This document shows positions 11,241 through 22,074 of a DNA stretch of 64,000 nucleotides, piece by piece. The stretch comes from Homarus americanus. Lineage: Eukaryota > Arthropoda > Malacostraca > Decapoda > Nephropidae. The notes under the pieces are model-generated. The model worked only from the letters and a program-made list of their open reading frames with translations, had not been told where the DNA came from and did not search any database. The position numbers were made by a program, and so were the translations under genes. The stretch is taken from the NCBI RefSeq assembly GCF_018991925.1, contig NW_024736071.1:8321004-8385003 (forward strand), in the 5' to 3' direction. Position 1 is the stretch's first letter, and the number at the start of each line of letters is the position of its first letter.

Positions 11241-13304
11241 CAGATAGAGGTAAGGCTATGGTGGGTAGGTAGCAGTCTGATAGTTAGGTGAAGGAGAGGT
11301 GGGCAGGAGTGGCAGGTGAGTGGTGGGTGAGGTGAGAGGGGTGAAAGGAGAGGGTGGGTGAGAAGGGTGGGAGGAGTGGTGGATGGAGAGAGTGGTGGGT
11401 GCAGGAGGAGTGGGGGTGTGAGGTGAGAGTGGTGGGTAGGTGAGATGGTGGGCAAGGAGGTGGTGGGTGTGAGGTGAGGAGTGGAGGTGAGTGTGGTAGG
11501 TAGCAGCATGATGTTAGGGGTGGGGTGAATGGAGAGTGGTGGGTGTGAGGTGAGGTGGTGGAGAGTGGTGGCAAGTGAGGTGGGGTGGGTAGTGCATGAA
11601 GGTAGGGGTGGGTGAAGGAGAGTGGGGTGTAGGTGAGAGTGGGGTGAGAGTGGTGGCAAGAGTGGGGTGGTGGGTGTAGGTGAGAGTGTGGTGGGTGAGT
11701 GAGGGTGCAAGGAGGTGGTGGTAGTGAGAGGGTGGGTGTAGGTGGAGTGTGGTGGGTGCAGGTGAGAGTGGTGGCAAGGAGGTGGTGGGGTAGGTGAGTG
11801 GTGGGTGTAAGGAGTGTGGTGGGGGAAGTGGTGGAAGTGAGTATGGTGGGGGTAGGGTGATGGTGAGAGGGTGTGTAGGTGAGGGTGTGTGAGTAGATGG
11901 TGGGTGAGAGTAGGTGAGTGGTGAGAGTGGTGGGTGTAGGTGAGTGTGGGTAGGGTGAGTGTGGTGGGTGGTGGTGGGTAGGTGAGGGGTGGGAGTGGGT
12001 GAGAGGTGGTGTAGGTGGAGGAGTGGTGGTGGGAGTGGGGGAGAGTGGGGGTGTAGGAGAGTGGTGAGAGTAGGGTGAGAGAGTGGGTGTAGGAGAGTGG
12101 TGGGTGAGGGTGAGAGGGTGGCAGGGTAGGTGAGTGTGTGGGTGAGGGAGGGTGAGGAGTGTGTGTGGTGTAGGTGAGGGCAGGTGGGGTGAGGAGTGGT
12201 GGGGTGAGGTGAGAGTGGTGGGTGTAGGTGAGAGTGGTGTGTAGGTGAGAGTGGCGGGTGTAGGCAGAGAGAGGGTGAGGTGAGGGGGTGAGGTGTGGTG
12301 GGTGTAGGTGAGTGGTGGGTGGAGGGAGAGGTGAGTGGGTAGAGGAGTGGTGGGTGTAGGTGAGGTGTGGGGTGTAGGTGAGAGTGGTGGTGTGGGTGAG
12401 TGAGGTGAGAGTGGTGGGTGTAGGTGAGAGTGGGGGGTGAGGAGTGTGGTGGGTGAGGAGAGTGGTGGGTGTAGGTGAGTGTGGTGGGTGTAGGTGAGGA
12501 GTGGTGTGGTAGGTAGTGTGGGTGTAGGTGAGAGTGGTGGGTGTAGGTGAGAGTGGTGGGTGTAGGTGAGAGTGGTGGGTGAGGGGAGGGTGGTGTGGGT
12601 GAGGTGGTGGGGAGAGGGAGGGTGAGAGGTGGGTGTGGGGAGAGTGGGGTGTAGGGAGTGTGGTGGGTGTAGGTGAGAGTGGTGGGTGAGGAGAGTGGTG
12701 GTGGGTGAGAGGGTGTAGGTGAGGGGTGGTGAGTGATGGGTGAGAGGTGGTGAGGGGGGTGGAGGTGAGAGTGGTGGGTGGGTGGAGTGGTGGGTGTAGG
12801 TGAGGAGGGGTGTAGGGGAGGGGTGGTGGGTGAGAGGGAGTGAGTGGGGTAGGAGAGTGGTGGGTGTGGTGAGGGGTGGTAGGTGAGATGGTGGTGTAGG
12901 TGAGTGTGGTGAGAGGTGGGTGTGGTGGGTAGGTGAGAGTGGTGGTAGAGTGTGGGTGTAGGTGAGAGTGGGTGTAGGTGAGAGTGGTGGGGTGTGGTAG
13001 GTGGAGAGTGGTGGGTGAGGTGAGAGTGGGTGTAGGTGGAGTGGTGGGTGAGGTGATGTGGGTGTAGGTGAGAGTGGTGGGTGTAGTGAGAGTGGGTGTA
13101 GGTGAGAGTGGTGGGTGTAGGTGAGTGTGGTGGGTGTAGGTGAGTGGTGGTAGGTGAGTGGTGGGTGTGGGTGAGAGTGGGGTGGAGTGTGGTGGGTAGG
13201 TGAGAGTGGTGGGTGAGGTGAGAGTGGTGGGTGTAGGTGAGTGTGGGTGTAGGTGAGTGTGGTGTGGTGTGGGTGAGTGTGGTGGGTGTGAGAGTGGTGG
13301 GTGT

Positions 13305-13306
<2 letters not shown>
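11241..13306 (+). repeat. 19-bp G-rich minisatellite array
   Basis: About 2 kb built on GAGAGTGGTGGGTGTAGGT, most regular at 12530-13250 and more degenerate at 11240-12000. It gives minus-strand open frames of 774 and 703 residues made of Pro, His, Thr and Ser. These are repeat by-products, open because the unit has no stop on that strand. Units resume at 13787-13851, 14801-15190 and 15936-15965, on both sides of two transposon insertions. Confidence 0.95.

Positions 13307-13367
<61 letters not shown>
13307..13367 (+). repeat. (TA)n microsatellite
   Basis: About 60 bp of alternating TA directly at the end of the 19-bp array. Confidence 0.98.
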
Positions 13368-13371
<4 letters not shown>

Positions 13372-13428
13372 TTTTTGGATTAGCCCACCAGGCACAGGTC
13401 ACTGACCCACATCAGGGCCTGGGGGGCG

Positions 13429-13544
<116 letters not shown>

Positions 13545-13786
13545 GAACCATGAAGAAACACAAAATTGATAAAAGTTCAAGAGTGAGAAACAATATATGT
13601 AAGATAAACAATTGAGACCCTGCAATTGTTTGTAAATGAGGCAGAAAGTCAGATGAGCAACCTGAGACTTGTTCACAATTTTCGTGATGCCATATGGCAG
13701 CAGGGTCTACCATTAGACAACACATTATGCTTCCAATATCTACCCAGGTGGTAGTACCTCCTTGTTTGGTAGCTCTGTAGTTGGTG

Positions 13787-13851
13787 TAGGTGAGTGTGGT
13801 GAGTGTAGGTGAGAGTAACGGGTGTAGGTGAAACTGGTGGGTGTAGGTGAG
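13787..13851 (+). repeat. 19-bp minisatellite, left remnant beside LINE A0
   Basis: Four units of GGTGTAGGTGA-type between unique DNA and the LINE 3' end. Confidence 0.85.
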
Positions 13852-14801
13852 ATTTATTTCCTTAATTTTGCCACTTACAGCGGCTAGTTTATTGAGCGAT
13901 AGCGCAAAAGGATTACAGAGTAGAGTTCACAAAGGGTCTGTATAACTAACCCCTGTGGTCAGGATATTATGGCATTGAATGTTACAGAGTATTTCACGTA
14001 AGTTCTTTGTTTAATTCTGTACATAAAGGGTAATTTATTCGCAACTGCGTGAGTACAGGAGTGTGAGACAGTATGTCTGGCCGCACACATTGTTATTCAC
14101 ATTTGCGTGAGAGGATATTCAAGAACATTGTGTGTTTGGTTCTATACATGGGAACTGATATAACTACTAAGTGCAGAAAAGTGGATACAATCATAATATG
14201 TCGGCTATCTTGCCATTATAGATAAAGTGTTGTGCCATTTCACACACAGTATGCTTGGACCTGTCCCTAAAAGGTTCTATCTTCACACAGTCGAGGACGT
14301 AGTGTTCAAGTGTGTGGCCATTAGTCTGGCCACACACTTTACATTTAACTTTGTTCACATCTACTTGAGGAACATACTACCAGAGTTAGTATGTAACCTT
14401 AGTCTAGCGGTTATAACATCTTGTAATCTAGTGATCTTGTTACTTGCTCCATATACATGTTTCATTTGACACATTTTATCATGATAAACAATGGATTGAC
14501 TAGTGTCTGTTTGCACTGTTTGCATTTCTTCGAGGTTGTCAATGCCTTTCCTGTCACGAAGGACCAGGGCTGGTGCGTGGTAATCTATCAGAGATCGTAT
14601 ATAGCCTAGGTGCATTGTTTTAAAAATTCTAATATTAACACCAAAATGTGGGCTGTAACCCGCTACACTACTAAGAGATTTCAGTCTGTCAGTACATTGA
14701 CGGATTAGCTGTTGTATGGCAGGTAAGGTACAAGGGACGGAGACACCAAGATATTTAAAAGAAGAGACATGGTCAATAGTGTTGTTACCTATCTTGAGCA
14801 A
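13852..14801 (-). mobile_element. LINE family A copy A0: 5'-truncated, RNase H region deleted
   Basis: On the minus strand the open frame from 14801 to 14361 (146 residues) starts in the RT thumb (VSSFKYLGVSVPC, YIRSLIDYHAPALVLRDRKG) and jumps directly to sequence that in copy A1 lies after RNase H. The intervening ~1.1 kb is missing, and GCAAA occurs on both sides of the junction. The 3' UTR follows, with AATAAA, the tail hairpin GCCGCTGTAAGTGGC at 13870-13884, and an A-rich end. Both ends abut the 19-bp minisatellite, and AGGTGAG on each side could be a target duplication or just repeat sequence. A 22-bp deletion just before AATAAA removes GGATGAG and GGGGTGC. Confidence 0.9.
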
Positions 14802-15187
14802 GGTGAGAGTGGTGGGTGTAGGTGAGAGTGTGTGGGTGAAGGAGTGTGTGTGGGTGAAGGAGAGTGTGTGGGTGAAGGAGAGTGTGTGGGTGAAGGAGAG
14901 TGTGTGGGTGAAGGAGAGTGTGTGGGTGAAGGAGAGTGTGGGTGAAGGAGAGTGTGTGGGTGAAGGAGAGTGTGGGTGAAGGAGAGAGTGTGGGTGAAGG
15001 AGAGTGTGTGGGTGAAGGAGAGTGTGGGTGAAGGTGAGAGCGGCGGTTGAAGGTATGAGTCGTGGGTGTGGGTGAGTGTGGGTGAAGGTGAGAGTGGTGG
15101 GTGAAGGAAAGAGTGTGGGTAAAAATGATAGTGGCGGGTGAAGGTGAGAGTGGAGGTATAGGTGAAAGTGGCGGGTGTAAGTGAGAG
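14802..15187 (+). repeat. 19-bp minisatellite and a GTGTGTGGGTGAAGGAGA derivative
   Basis: Starts with GAGAGTGGTGGGTGTAGGT-type units, then about twelve units of an ~18-bp derivative GAGAGTGTGTGGGTGAAG. It continues the array interrupted by A0. Confidence 0.93.
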
Positions 15188-15190
15188 TAA

Positions 15191-15932
15191 TGGCGCATTT
15201 ACACGAGGGGTTTTATGAGTAATCTAACTCAGGAGGCGAGCGAGAGGAACCTTTCCACTAGCATACAAGTGGTGACTGACACGTGGCGCCTACTCACACC
15301 CGTAGTAGTGACGTTCAGTTTTGTCTATTCCTAACAATAAAAGTCAAAAGCAAGTTTTGGACCTTATAACCATTATATTTTCACCCTATTCAGAAAATAC
15401 ATCAGAATGGACACGAGAAAACAGTAAACTTGCAGATAAATCTATAAGGACGGTACCACTGTATAAGTCTCAGGGTCCACGAGAGATTTATTGAAGTTTT
15501 GAGGAGAAAACAGAAAAGAATGTGTGGGTAATGAAGTGGAATGAAAGTAGAGTAACACTCGGTGCTGTAAATACTCTTCTAAATGAATTATCGGTTGAAG
15601 ACCTTGCCAAGTACGTACATTTCTTGAGATAATGATTATTAAACATTAAATTGAACCTGTAAACATAAAACATGTAATAAGATACATTTCGAGCTGCACT
15701 AAACACTATTAAGAGTCAAACACCCAACACTGTTAATTACAATTGCCTACTCTACTAGCACACTAGTGACTGTAAAGTTGAGTGACTACCAACTTCCAGA
15801 CTAGTGAAAATCCACTAGTTTGCTAGCACTAGGGACCAGTAACTCGCGACTAGTGGAGTCATTGCATGGAAGGCGCTAGTTGCTATCACGTCAGCGCTGG
15901 CACCTAGTAACACTCCTCGTGTAAACGAGCCC
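15191..15932. mobile_element. PIF/Harbinger-like element with TAA target duplication
   Basis: Left end TGGCGCATTTACACGAGG and right end (reverse complement) GGGCTCGTTTACACGAGG match at 14 of 18 positions. TAA flanks both ends (15188-15190 and 15933-15935), the three-base TWA duplication expected of PIF/Harbinger. It is 742 bp, too small for a transposase, and no recognisable open frame lies inside, so it is non-autonomous. The inner right end is rich in ACTAGT and CTAG words (15750-15900). Minisatellite sequence of the 19-bp type lies on both sides, so the element landed in the array. Orientation unknown. Confidence 0.8.
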
Positions 15933-15935
15933 TAA

Positions 15936-16300
15936 GGGTGAAGGTGAGAGTGACGAGTGAAGGTGTTGGGAATGAAGGATGAGAGAGAGAGGAGGCCTGG
16001 ACAAACACTTACACGAGTGCACCTTCTCGCCTCCTGTATTGTCACACCCAACACCAATCACCGAATACGTTCTCCATGTTGGATTAACTATCGCAAAATG
16101 GACGAGTAAAAAAAGATGAACGGAAGAGTTGCTCCTCCGCTCAGCGCCAAGACAAACACTGATGTAGGAAAGAGAGAAGAGGAAAGAAAAATGAATGAAG
16201 GGGGTGGGGGGTCCAAGTGGTAACTGACTAAGGGACGACGAGTTGGGGGAGAGGGTACTGGGAGATAGTGTGTGTCTTAATGGGACGGACAGACAGAGAT
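15936..16300. other. Minisatellite remnant, then unique sequence
   Basis: A few GGTGAAGGTGAGAGTGACGA units, then ordinary sequence. No gene seen. Confidence 0.5.
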
Positions 16301-16301
16301 A

Positions 16302-16319
16302 GAGAGAGAGAGAAAGAGA

Positions 16320-16399
<80 letters not shown>

Positions 16400-16437
16400 T
16401 GGATGGATGGATGAATAGATAGATAGATAGATAGAGA
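16302..16437 (+). repeat. Compound (GA)n-(GGAT)n-(GATA)n microsatellite
   Basis: GA repeats to about 16395, then GGAT and GATA tetranucleotides. Confidence 0.97.
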
Positions 16438-16454
16438 TGATTCAGGAAGCAGTG

Positions 16455-16535
16455 TAATAATAATAATAATAATAATTAACGGTTTATTGAAAGAGCATTG
16501 CAGCCGGAAGGCTGAAAATATACAGTTACATAATT
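16455..16535 (-). mobile_element. LINE family E 3' tail
   Basis: Read on the minus strand: ATTTTCAGCCTTCCGGCTGC, then CTCTTTCAATAAACCG, then TTAATTATTATT repeats. The same tail is at 46070-46118 (+) and 47825-47900 (-). The CAGCCTTCCGGCTG hairpin followed by AATAAAC and an ATT repeat looks like the end of a LINE or a dependent SINE. Little of the body is preserved here. Confidence 0.75.
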
Positions 16536-16546
16536 GGGGAATGGGA

Positions 16547-16572
16547 GTGTGTGTGTGTGTGTGTGTGTGTAA
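16547..16572 (+). repeat. (GT)n microsatellite
   Basis: Short perfect GT run just beyond the family E tail. Confidence 0.95.
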
Positions 16573-17190
16573 GTTATTGTATTGTACCAGCATATGTATG
16601 ACTACAGACAGACAATTAAAAGAAGAAGAGACGGAGGAGGAGAAAAGAAGGAAGAAGGAAGAGGGAGATAAGAGCTGATAAACAATGGCGATGGTGATTG
16701 TATAAGCACACGACTCAAAACTATGACTGTAAGTAATTCATATTATCTCGTCTTCCTTCCACTCCTCCTGGTGCTCGTTCGATACAAGTCAGGTGGCAAT
16801 TGGTCTCATATAACTGCTCAATGAACTTTAAATATGACTTATCAATTCTAACAACCTCGCACAACACTTGTCATTGCCAACAAAGAGAGCAATCAATAGT
16901 CAGAAATCCATCTTCCCTTCTCAAGACCGTCTGATTATGAGGGGGGTAATCAGAATAAAATTGAAATTCTCTCCAATTTCTTTCCTTAAAAGTCAGCATG
17001 GGAAATGGCTAGCTTATGGCTGTTTACAACACAAAGTTATCACATCCAATTTATTCGAAGAAAGTTTTGCCTTTTGGAAATATAAAATGATATAGAGGGG
17101 AGGAGTTGGCGGCGTCGGCTATTTTTGGTCGGCTCATGACGTAGGTTGTTTAATCCAAGGTGGAACAAGGCGTTAACATTGGCGTAACTT
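16573..17190. other. Unique sequence, no gene seen
   Basis: Short open frames only, none with a recognisable domain. Confidence 0.5.
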
Positions 17191-17194
17191 AACC

Positions 17195-17465
17195 CCACCC
17201 ACCTGTAACTCATTCCCCACACTTGTAACTTATTCCCCGCTCTTGTAACTCATTCCCCACTCTTGTAACTCATTCTCCCCATTTATAACTTACTCCCTCC
17301 ACTTGTAACTCATTCCCCACTTCTAACTTCCTCCACTTGCAACTCATTCCCCACTCTAGTAACCCATTTCCCCATTTATAACATACTCCTCCATAGCAAC
17401 TCATTCCCCACACTTGTAACTCATTCCCTGCTCTTGCAACTCATTCCCCGCACTCGTAACTCGTA
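17195..17465 (+). repeat. 20-bp minisatellite (CTTGTAACTCATTCCCCACT)
   Basis: About thirteen units of CTTGTAACTCATTCCCCACT with point changes and short deletions. Confidence 0.93.
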
Positions 17466-17630
17466 ACACGGGAATAATAAAGAAAACCATAAAAAAGAAC
17501 TAAAACAGAATAATAACGATGCAGAGACACAAGAGAAACAACACAGCAGCTACATAAAACAGGAGTGCTTGGTCCAGTGTACTCACTTAAATAAACGTAG
17601 GAGAAAACCCACACAAAAACCAATAAAAAC

Positions 17631-17634
<4 letters not shown>

Positions 17635-17662
<28 letters not shown>
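17635..17662 (+). repeat. (GA)n microsatellite
   Basis: Short perfect run. Confidence 0.95.
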
Positions 17663-17665
<3 letters not shown>

Positions 17666-17879
17666 CAATTTAAAACACACACACAAACAGGTAGAGTAGG
17701 TGAGGCGGGAAAAAAATACGTCAACAGTGCAAAGAACCAAGGAAAAAACTTAACACTACTAGAAATCAAAGAAAATCCCACAGCAGTAAAATACATCGAT
17801 GGAAAACAGGAAATCTGGGATGGAACCTTCAACAGTAGCCTACAAGAAACCAAGGGAAACCTTCAGAGGAAAGGTGTCA

Positions 17880-18015
17880 AGAAAAAAACACATTAATGGT
17901 ACAACAAGTAATCAAGAAAAATACATTGACGGTACAAGTAATCAAGGAAAAAACATTAACGGTACAACAAGTAATCAAGAAAAATGCAAATACGGTACAA
18001 GTAATCAAGCTAAAA
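17880..18015 (+). repeat. Alternating 36/33-bp minisatellite with an in-frame peptide repeat
   Basis: GGTACAACAAGTAATCAAGA and GGTACAAGTAATCAAGG units alternate with AAAAACATTAAC-type linkers. Both lengths are multiples of 3, so the 78-residue frame at 17799-18035 repeats NGTTSNQEK and DGTSNQGK. There is no domain, signal peptide or conserved neighbour, so I treat it as a repeat, not a gene. Confidence 0.8.
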
Positions 18016-18213
18016 ACTTTAACAATATATATTAGTATTAAAAAACAAACAACAACAGTACAATAAACGGATGTGAAAACCCTGCCAACAGTTAAAGGAA
18101 ACCAAGGGAAAACTCTACAAAACAATCAAAAACAAACTTATGATAAAGGAAGAAACAACACAATGAAAAATTTTGAAATAGGAAATGGCTACTTATCCGG
18201 GAATTCCCGGCTG

Positions 18214-18649
18214 GGCAGACTGAAGGATATGTAGCCGGGAAACCATTCGTGATCAGCTAGTGTGTTTAGCAATCGTGTTCCCGGTAAATTCATGTGCGGT
18301 TTTAGCAACACACCTTCATTGTCTTATGAGCTGGATATTATATAGATATTCTGTGTTAATCTCCCTCTGTACTTATAGAGTTTGCTTCAAGATGTGGTAC
18401 ACGACAGATCTTGTTCCTTTGTTTTATTTGTGCATATTTCTGTATAGATTACAATGGATAATTTCGCAAGACGTTGAGAATAAATCAGATTTATAGTAAT
18501 TCTTTCAATACATTTTTGTTTTCATGAGAAGAGAAATAATACACCTACGTTATAATGTTAGAGCAGCACATGAATTTGTCGAGAATACAATCGCTGAGAA
18601 CTCCAGCTAATCTCGAGTAGTTTCCCGGCTAAGTAACCTCCAGTCTGCC
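18214..18649. mobile_element. TIR element (MITE-like), superfamily unknown
   Basis: Left end GGCAGACTGAAGGATATGTA and right end (reverse complement) GGCAGACTGGAGGTTACTTA continue into AGCCGGGAAAC. The arms match over about 40 bp with roughly six mismatches. It is 436 bp with no supported coding sequence. I see no clear target duplication. A perfect palindrome CCGGGAATTCCCGG lies just outside the left end at about 18198-18211. Confidence 0.7.
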
Positions 18650-18662
18650 TATAAGAAAACAC

Positions 18663-18689
18663 GAGAGAGAGAGAGAGAGAGAGAGAGAC
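18663..18689 (+). repeat. (GA)n microsatellite
   Basis: Perfect run just right of the TIR element. Confidence 0.95.
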
Positions 18690-18729
18690 GGGATTTTCTG
18701 GGGTGGCAACACAACCAGAAGAAGCAAAA

Positions 18730-19085
18730 TTGGAAACTCAAATAAAGACAAAATAAAAACAAATGTATAAATAGTCGAAATTTAAATTTACGTGAAAAAA
18801 GAGTAAGTAAATAAATTAGCACACGGTTTTAAGACGCCAAGAAAAAAAATAGTGAAATAACTAACACAAACAAGGTTGGGAACTCAAATAGAAGAAACTC
18901 AGCAAAAACAAAAACAAGTAAATAGCGGAAATGTAAACACAAGGAAAAAATAAGCAAACTGTTTTAAGAAATCATTGAAAAGAGTAAAAAAAAAATAAAT
19001 GGAAACTAAACATAAAGAAGAAAAAAAGGATTAAAAGACAAATAATGAAATAAAACCATAAATAAAATCGTTAATAATAAAAAAT
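18730..19085 (+). repeat. A-rich degenerate ~150-bp duplication
   Basis: GGAAACTCAAATA ... GTTTTAAGA occurs at about 18731-18835 and again, diverged, at about 18888-18968. A third partial start GGAAACTAAACATA is near 19000. Over half the bases are A. Confidence 0.55.
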
Positions 19086-20165
19086 AGACGAAGGGGTGGA
19101 ATGGAGTGGGGTGGTGAGGGGTGGTGAGGGGTGGGGTGGGGTGGTAGATGGGGGTCCACGCCAGCCAGCTCTCGATGCACAAAGGCCTCGTCTCATTTTC
19201 TCGACTTTGTATACAATTCCATTCCGTAAGTTCGCAGCGAGAGATCGAGGAGCCCCCGGGTTCAAGTGTCCCTCATAATGTATTAACAGTCGGCTAGAGC
19301 TTTAAGCTTTTGGATAGATTACCCCCACTCCAAACCCCTTTTCACACCTCAGTCCCAATCTCCCTAATTAAGTCGCGCTATATTGAAAACCCTCAGAAAA
19401 CGCGAGCATATTTGATAATTCATGCGTGATCAAAAGACTCGTATTTGAAAAGTCAATACGTGAGGTGGAGCTGGGCGTGGGGAGAGAGAATCTTCGTGTG
19501 TTTATACTCTTGTTTTAAGTGAGAAATAAAAAAAAAAAACTCTCAAACAGGGAGTGTTTTTCTTCTGAATTTCATTTTTTTTCTTCTTTTTTTGGCGAGG
19601 GATCCCGAAAATTGTTTTAATGTTTAATAAGTGCGAAAATAAAGATCCACGCTGTCGGTGGGTGGATGGGTGTCGCCTCGCAAAGTTCCTGCGAATGCCC
19701 GGGGTTCGAATGGAGAGACGATGACAATGAAAAGAAGAAAGTGTGAAGAACTCACCTACAATCTTAAAGACTTCAGGGCAATTTATTCTGCGAATTTACT
19801 CACGTCATAATCTCTCCCTGCTTCCTTTGACCCATGTTATCCTAAAACGCAGTTAATCTACATGAAACACCGTACATACTCCCTCCCCGACATTCTTCCA
19901 TCACCATCACCACCACCTCCGAAAAAGCGTAGATGGCGGATCCACACACACACAAACGCACACCTGCACCTCACACCGCCGCGCTTGCCCGGAATGTAAT
20001 TGACTGACGTTATTCACACCGGAAAATGATTGGTAGATTAATTCCCAGGTCTTAAAATCTCCACTGGCAACTTTATTTGAGCTTGGATTTTGATTGGTTT
20101 GTTTAATAAAGACGTGAACAGATTCTTGCTGCGTGGAGGTCGGTGATAGGCGGGGGGAGGTTGAG
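19086..20165. other. Mostly unique sequence, no supported gene
   Basis: A short GGTGAGGGGT repeat at 19096-19150, then about 1 kb of higher-complexity, relatively GC-balanced sequence. On the minus strand a splice-donor-like GTAGGTGAGTTC is at about 19750-19761, but no exon could be supported. Confidence 0.4.
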
Positions 20166-20194
20166 CGTGAATTGTGGCTTTGCTTTCCAACCTA

Positions 20195-20308
20195 CCTTCC
20201 TCCTTCCCTCCCTCCCTCCCTCCTCTGACGCTGCCTCTCCCTCCCCCAAGACAAGTGGTTGGCAGCTTTAATCTGGCACCGGTGAGGAGGAAGACGAAGA
20301 GGGGGAGG

Positions 20309-20388
<80 letters not shown>

Positions 20389-20390
20389 AT
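20195..20390 (+). repeat. CCTC-rich tract and compound (TG)n(AG)n microsatellite
   Basis: CCTCCCTCC words at 20205-20225. A TG run at about 20311-20347 passes directly into an AG run to about 20382. Confidence 0.95.
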
Positions 20391-20479
20391 CCAACTCTCT
20401 TTCTCTCTCTCTCTTGCCTTCCTCCACAAGAAATACCAATAAACAAGTAAGCACTGTACTGATAAACCAATAATTCACA

Positions 20480-21315
20480 TTTCATTGAGAGACAGAAAAT
20501 TGGAGGAAAGGGGAAAGAGGGAGAAAACGGAGACTGGAAAGAGGGCAAAGAGTGGGAAAAGAACGAGGGAAGAAAGAAGAAAGAAAGACGATGGAGAGAA
20601 GAAAAAGAAACGAGTGAAAGGAAAAAGAGAGAGGGAAGGGAAACAGAGCAGAAAGAAAGAGGATGAGAGGAAAGAAAACGAAAGAAATAATAGGAAAGAA
20701 AGAGGAGAAAGGATAGAGAGTGAAAGGAGACAGTTAACAGCAGGAGAGTGAAGAAACCGTGAAATAGGAAACAAAAGAGATACAAGAAAGAGGAGAAAAT
20801 AGAAGAAAGGGAAGGAGTGGTGGAGAAGGGAAGAGGAGAGAAAGAAGGATAGGACAGGGGAGGAATGGAAGAAGAGGAAAAGATGGAGAGAAATGGATAG
20901 GAGAGGGGAAGAAGAGGTATTGGTGAGGGGAAGAAGTAGGGTGAGCGAGGGGAACAAGCAGGGGAAGAGAGGGGAACAAGCATAGGAAGAGAGGGGAACA
21001 AACGAGGTAGGAGAGGGGAACAAGCAAGGTAGGAGGAGGGAACAAGCAAGGTAGGAGGAGGGAACAAGCAAGGTAGGAGGAGGGAACAAGCGGGTTAAGA
21101 GAAGGGAACAAGCAGGGGAAGAGAGAGGAACAGGCAGGGAAAGAGAAGGGAACAAACGAGGTAGGAGAAGGGAACAAACAGGGGAAGAGAAGAACACACG
21201 AGGTAAGAGAGGGGGAACAAGCAGGGGAAGAGAAAGGAACAAGCAAGGTAAGAGAGGGGGAACAAGCAGGGAAAGAGAGGGGAACAAACGAGGTAGGAGG
21301 AGGGAGGCGGAGGTA
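20480..21315 (+). repeat. Polypurine block containing a ~25-bp minisatellite
   Basis: About 830 bp of nearly pure A/G. From about 20930 it resolves into GGGGAACAAGCAGGGGAAGAG-like units of about 25 bp. Minus-strand open frames of 291, 283 and 206 residues (Ser/Leu/Pro/Phe-rich) are composition artefacts. Confidence 0.9.
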
Positions 21316-21374
21316 GAGAGATACACCTCGCCCGGGTCTGTTTACATGATACACAATAGATAAAACAGACGCAA

Positions 21375-21800
21375 TATGTACACCCAGGATCTAAACATAT
21401 CCACACATGTATGTATATAAACCATGTATACATCCATGATTTATACACATCCACACATGTATGTATATAAACCATGTATACATCCATGATTTATACATAT
21501 CCACACATGTATGTATAAAAACTCGGTATATATTCATGATTTATACATATTCACACATGTATATAAACTAGGTAATACATCCATAATTTACACATATCCA
21601 CACATGTATGTATATAAACTTGGTATACATCCCTGATTAATACATATCCACACATGTATGTATAAAAACTCGGTATATATTCATGATTTATACATATTCA
21701 CACATGTATATAAACTAGGTAATACATCCATAATTTACACATATCCACACATGTATGTATATAAACGAGGTATACATACAGGATTTTGTATATATTCACA
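21375..21800 (+). repeat. ~50-bp minisatellite with a 147-bp higher-order repeat
   Basis: Units CACACATGTATGTATATAAA plus CCATGTATACATCCATGATTT, about 50 bp (21421 and 21471). The segment starting ACTCGGTATATATTCATG at 21521 recurs at 21668, a period of 147 bp made of three units, one of them shortened. Confidence 0.9.
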
Positions 21801-21826
21801 GATCGAAACCTTACTCTAATAAAGAA

Positions 21827-21872
<46 letters not shown>
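21827..21872 (+). repeat. (GT)n microsatellite
   Basis: Perfect GT run of about 44 bp. Confidence 0.98.
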
Positions 21873-21874
<2 letters not shown>

Positions 21875-22074
21875 AATCCTCAGCCTCACATCACCTAAGA
21901 AGAGAATGAAAAAATATATATATATAAATACCTTCTTTCTCTCTCCCACCCACTCCCCCTCGACACGCCTCGATGACGTCACGAGTGTAAACAGATGAGG
22001 AGGGACTAGTGAATGGGACCACAGCCATGAGGTGATGAGTTGGTCGCTCTGAGTGGGTGTTTGACGCCATCTGG

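Noticed and set aside
11078..13402. Minus-strand open frames of 774 and 703 residues
   Set aside because: They are translations of the 19-bp minisatellite (Pro/His/Thr/Ser only), ending in poly Ile-Tyr from the TA run. No domain or complexity.
19240..19275. GGGTTCAAGTGTCCC, and GGGGTTCGAAT near 19700, as tRNA B boxes
   Set aside because: No acceptor stem, anticodon arm or A box at the required spacing at either place.
19680..19800. Possible small host exon on the minus strand ending at GTAGGTGAGT
   Set aside because: The donor match is good, but the open stretch before it is only about 35 bp and no acceptor or protein family could be recognised.
20192..21326. Overlapping minus-strand frames up to 291 residues with apparent transmembrane character
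   Set aside because: They arise from the polypurine block and the ~25-bp repeat; three frames are open at once.
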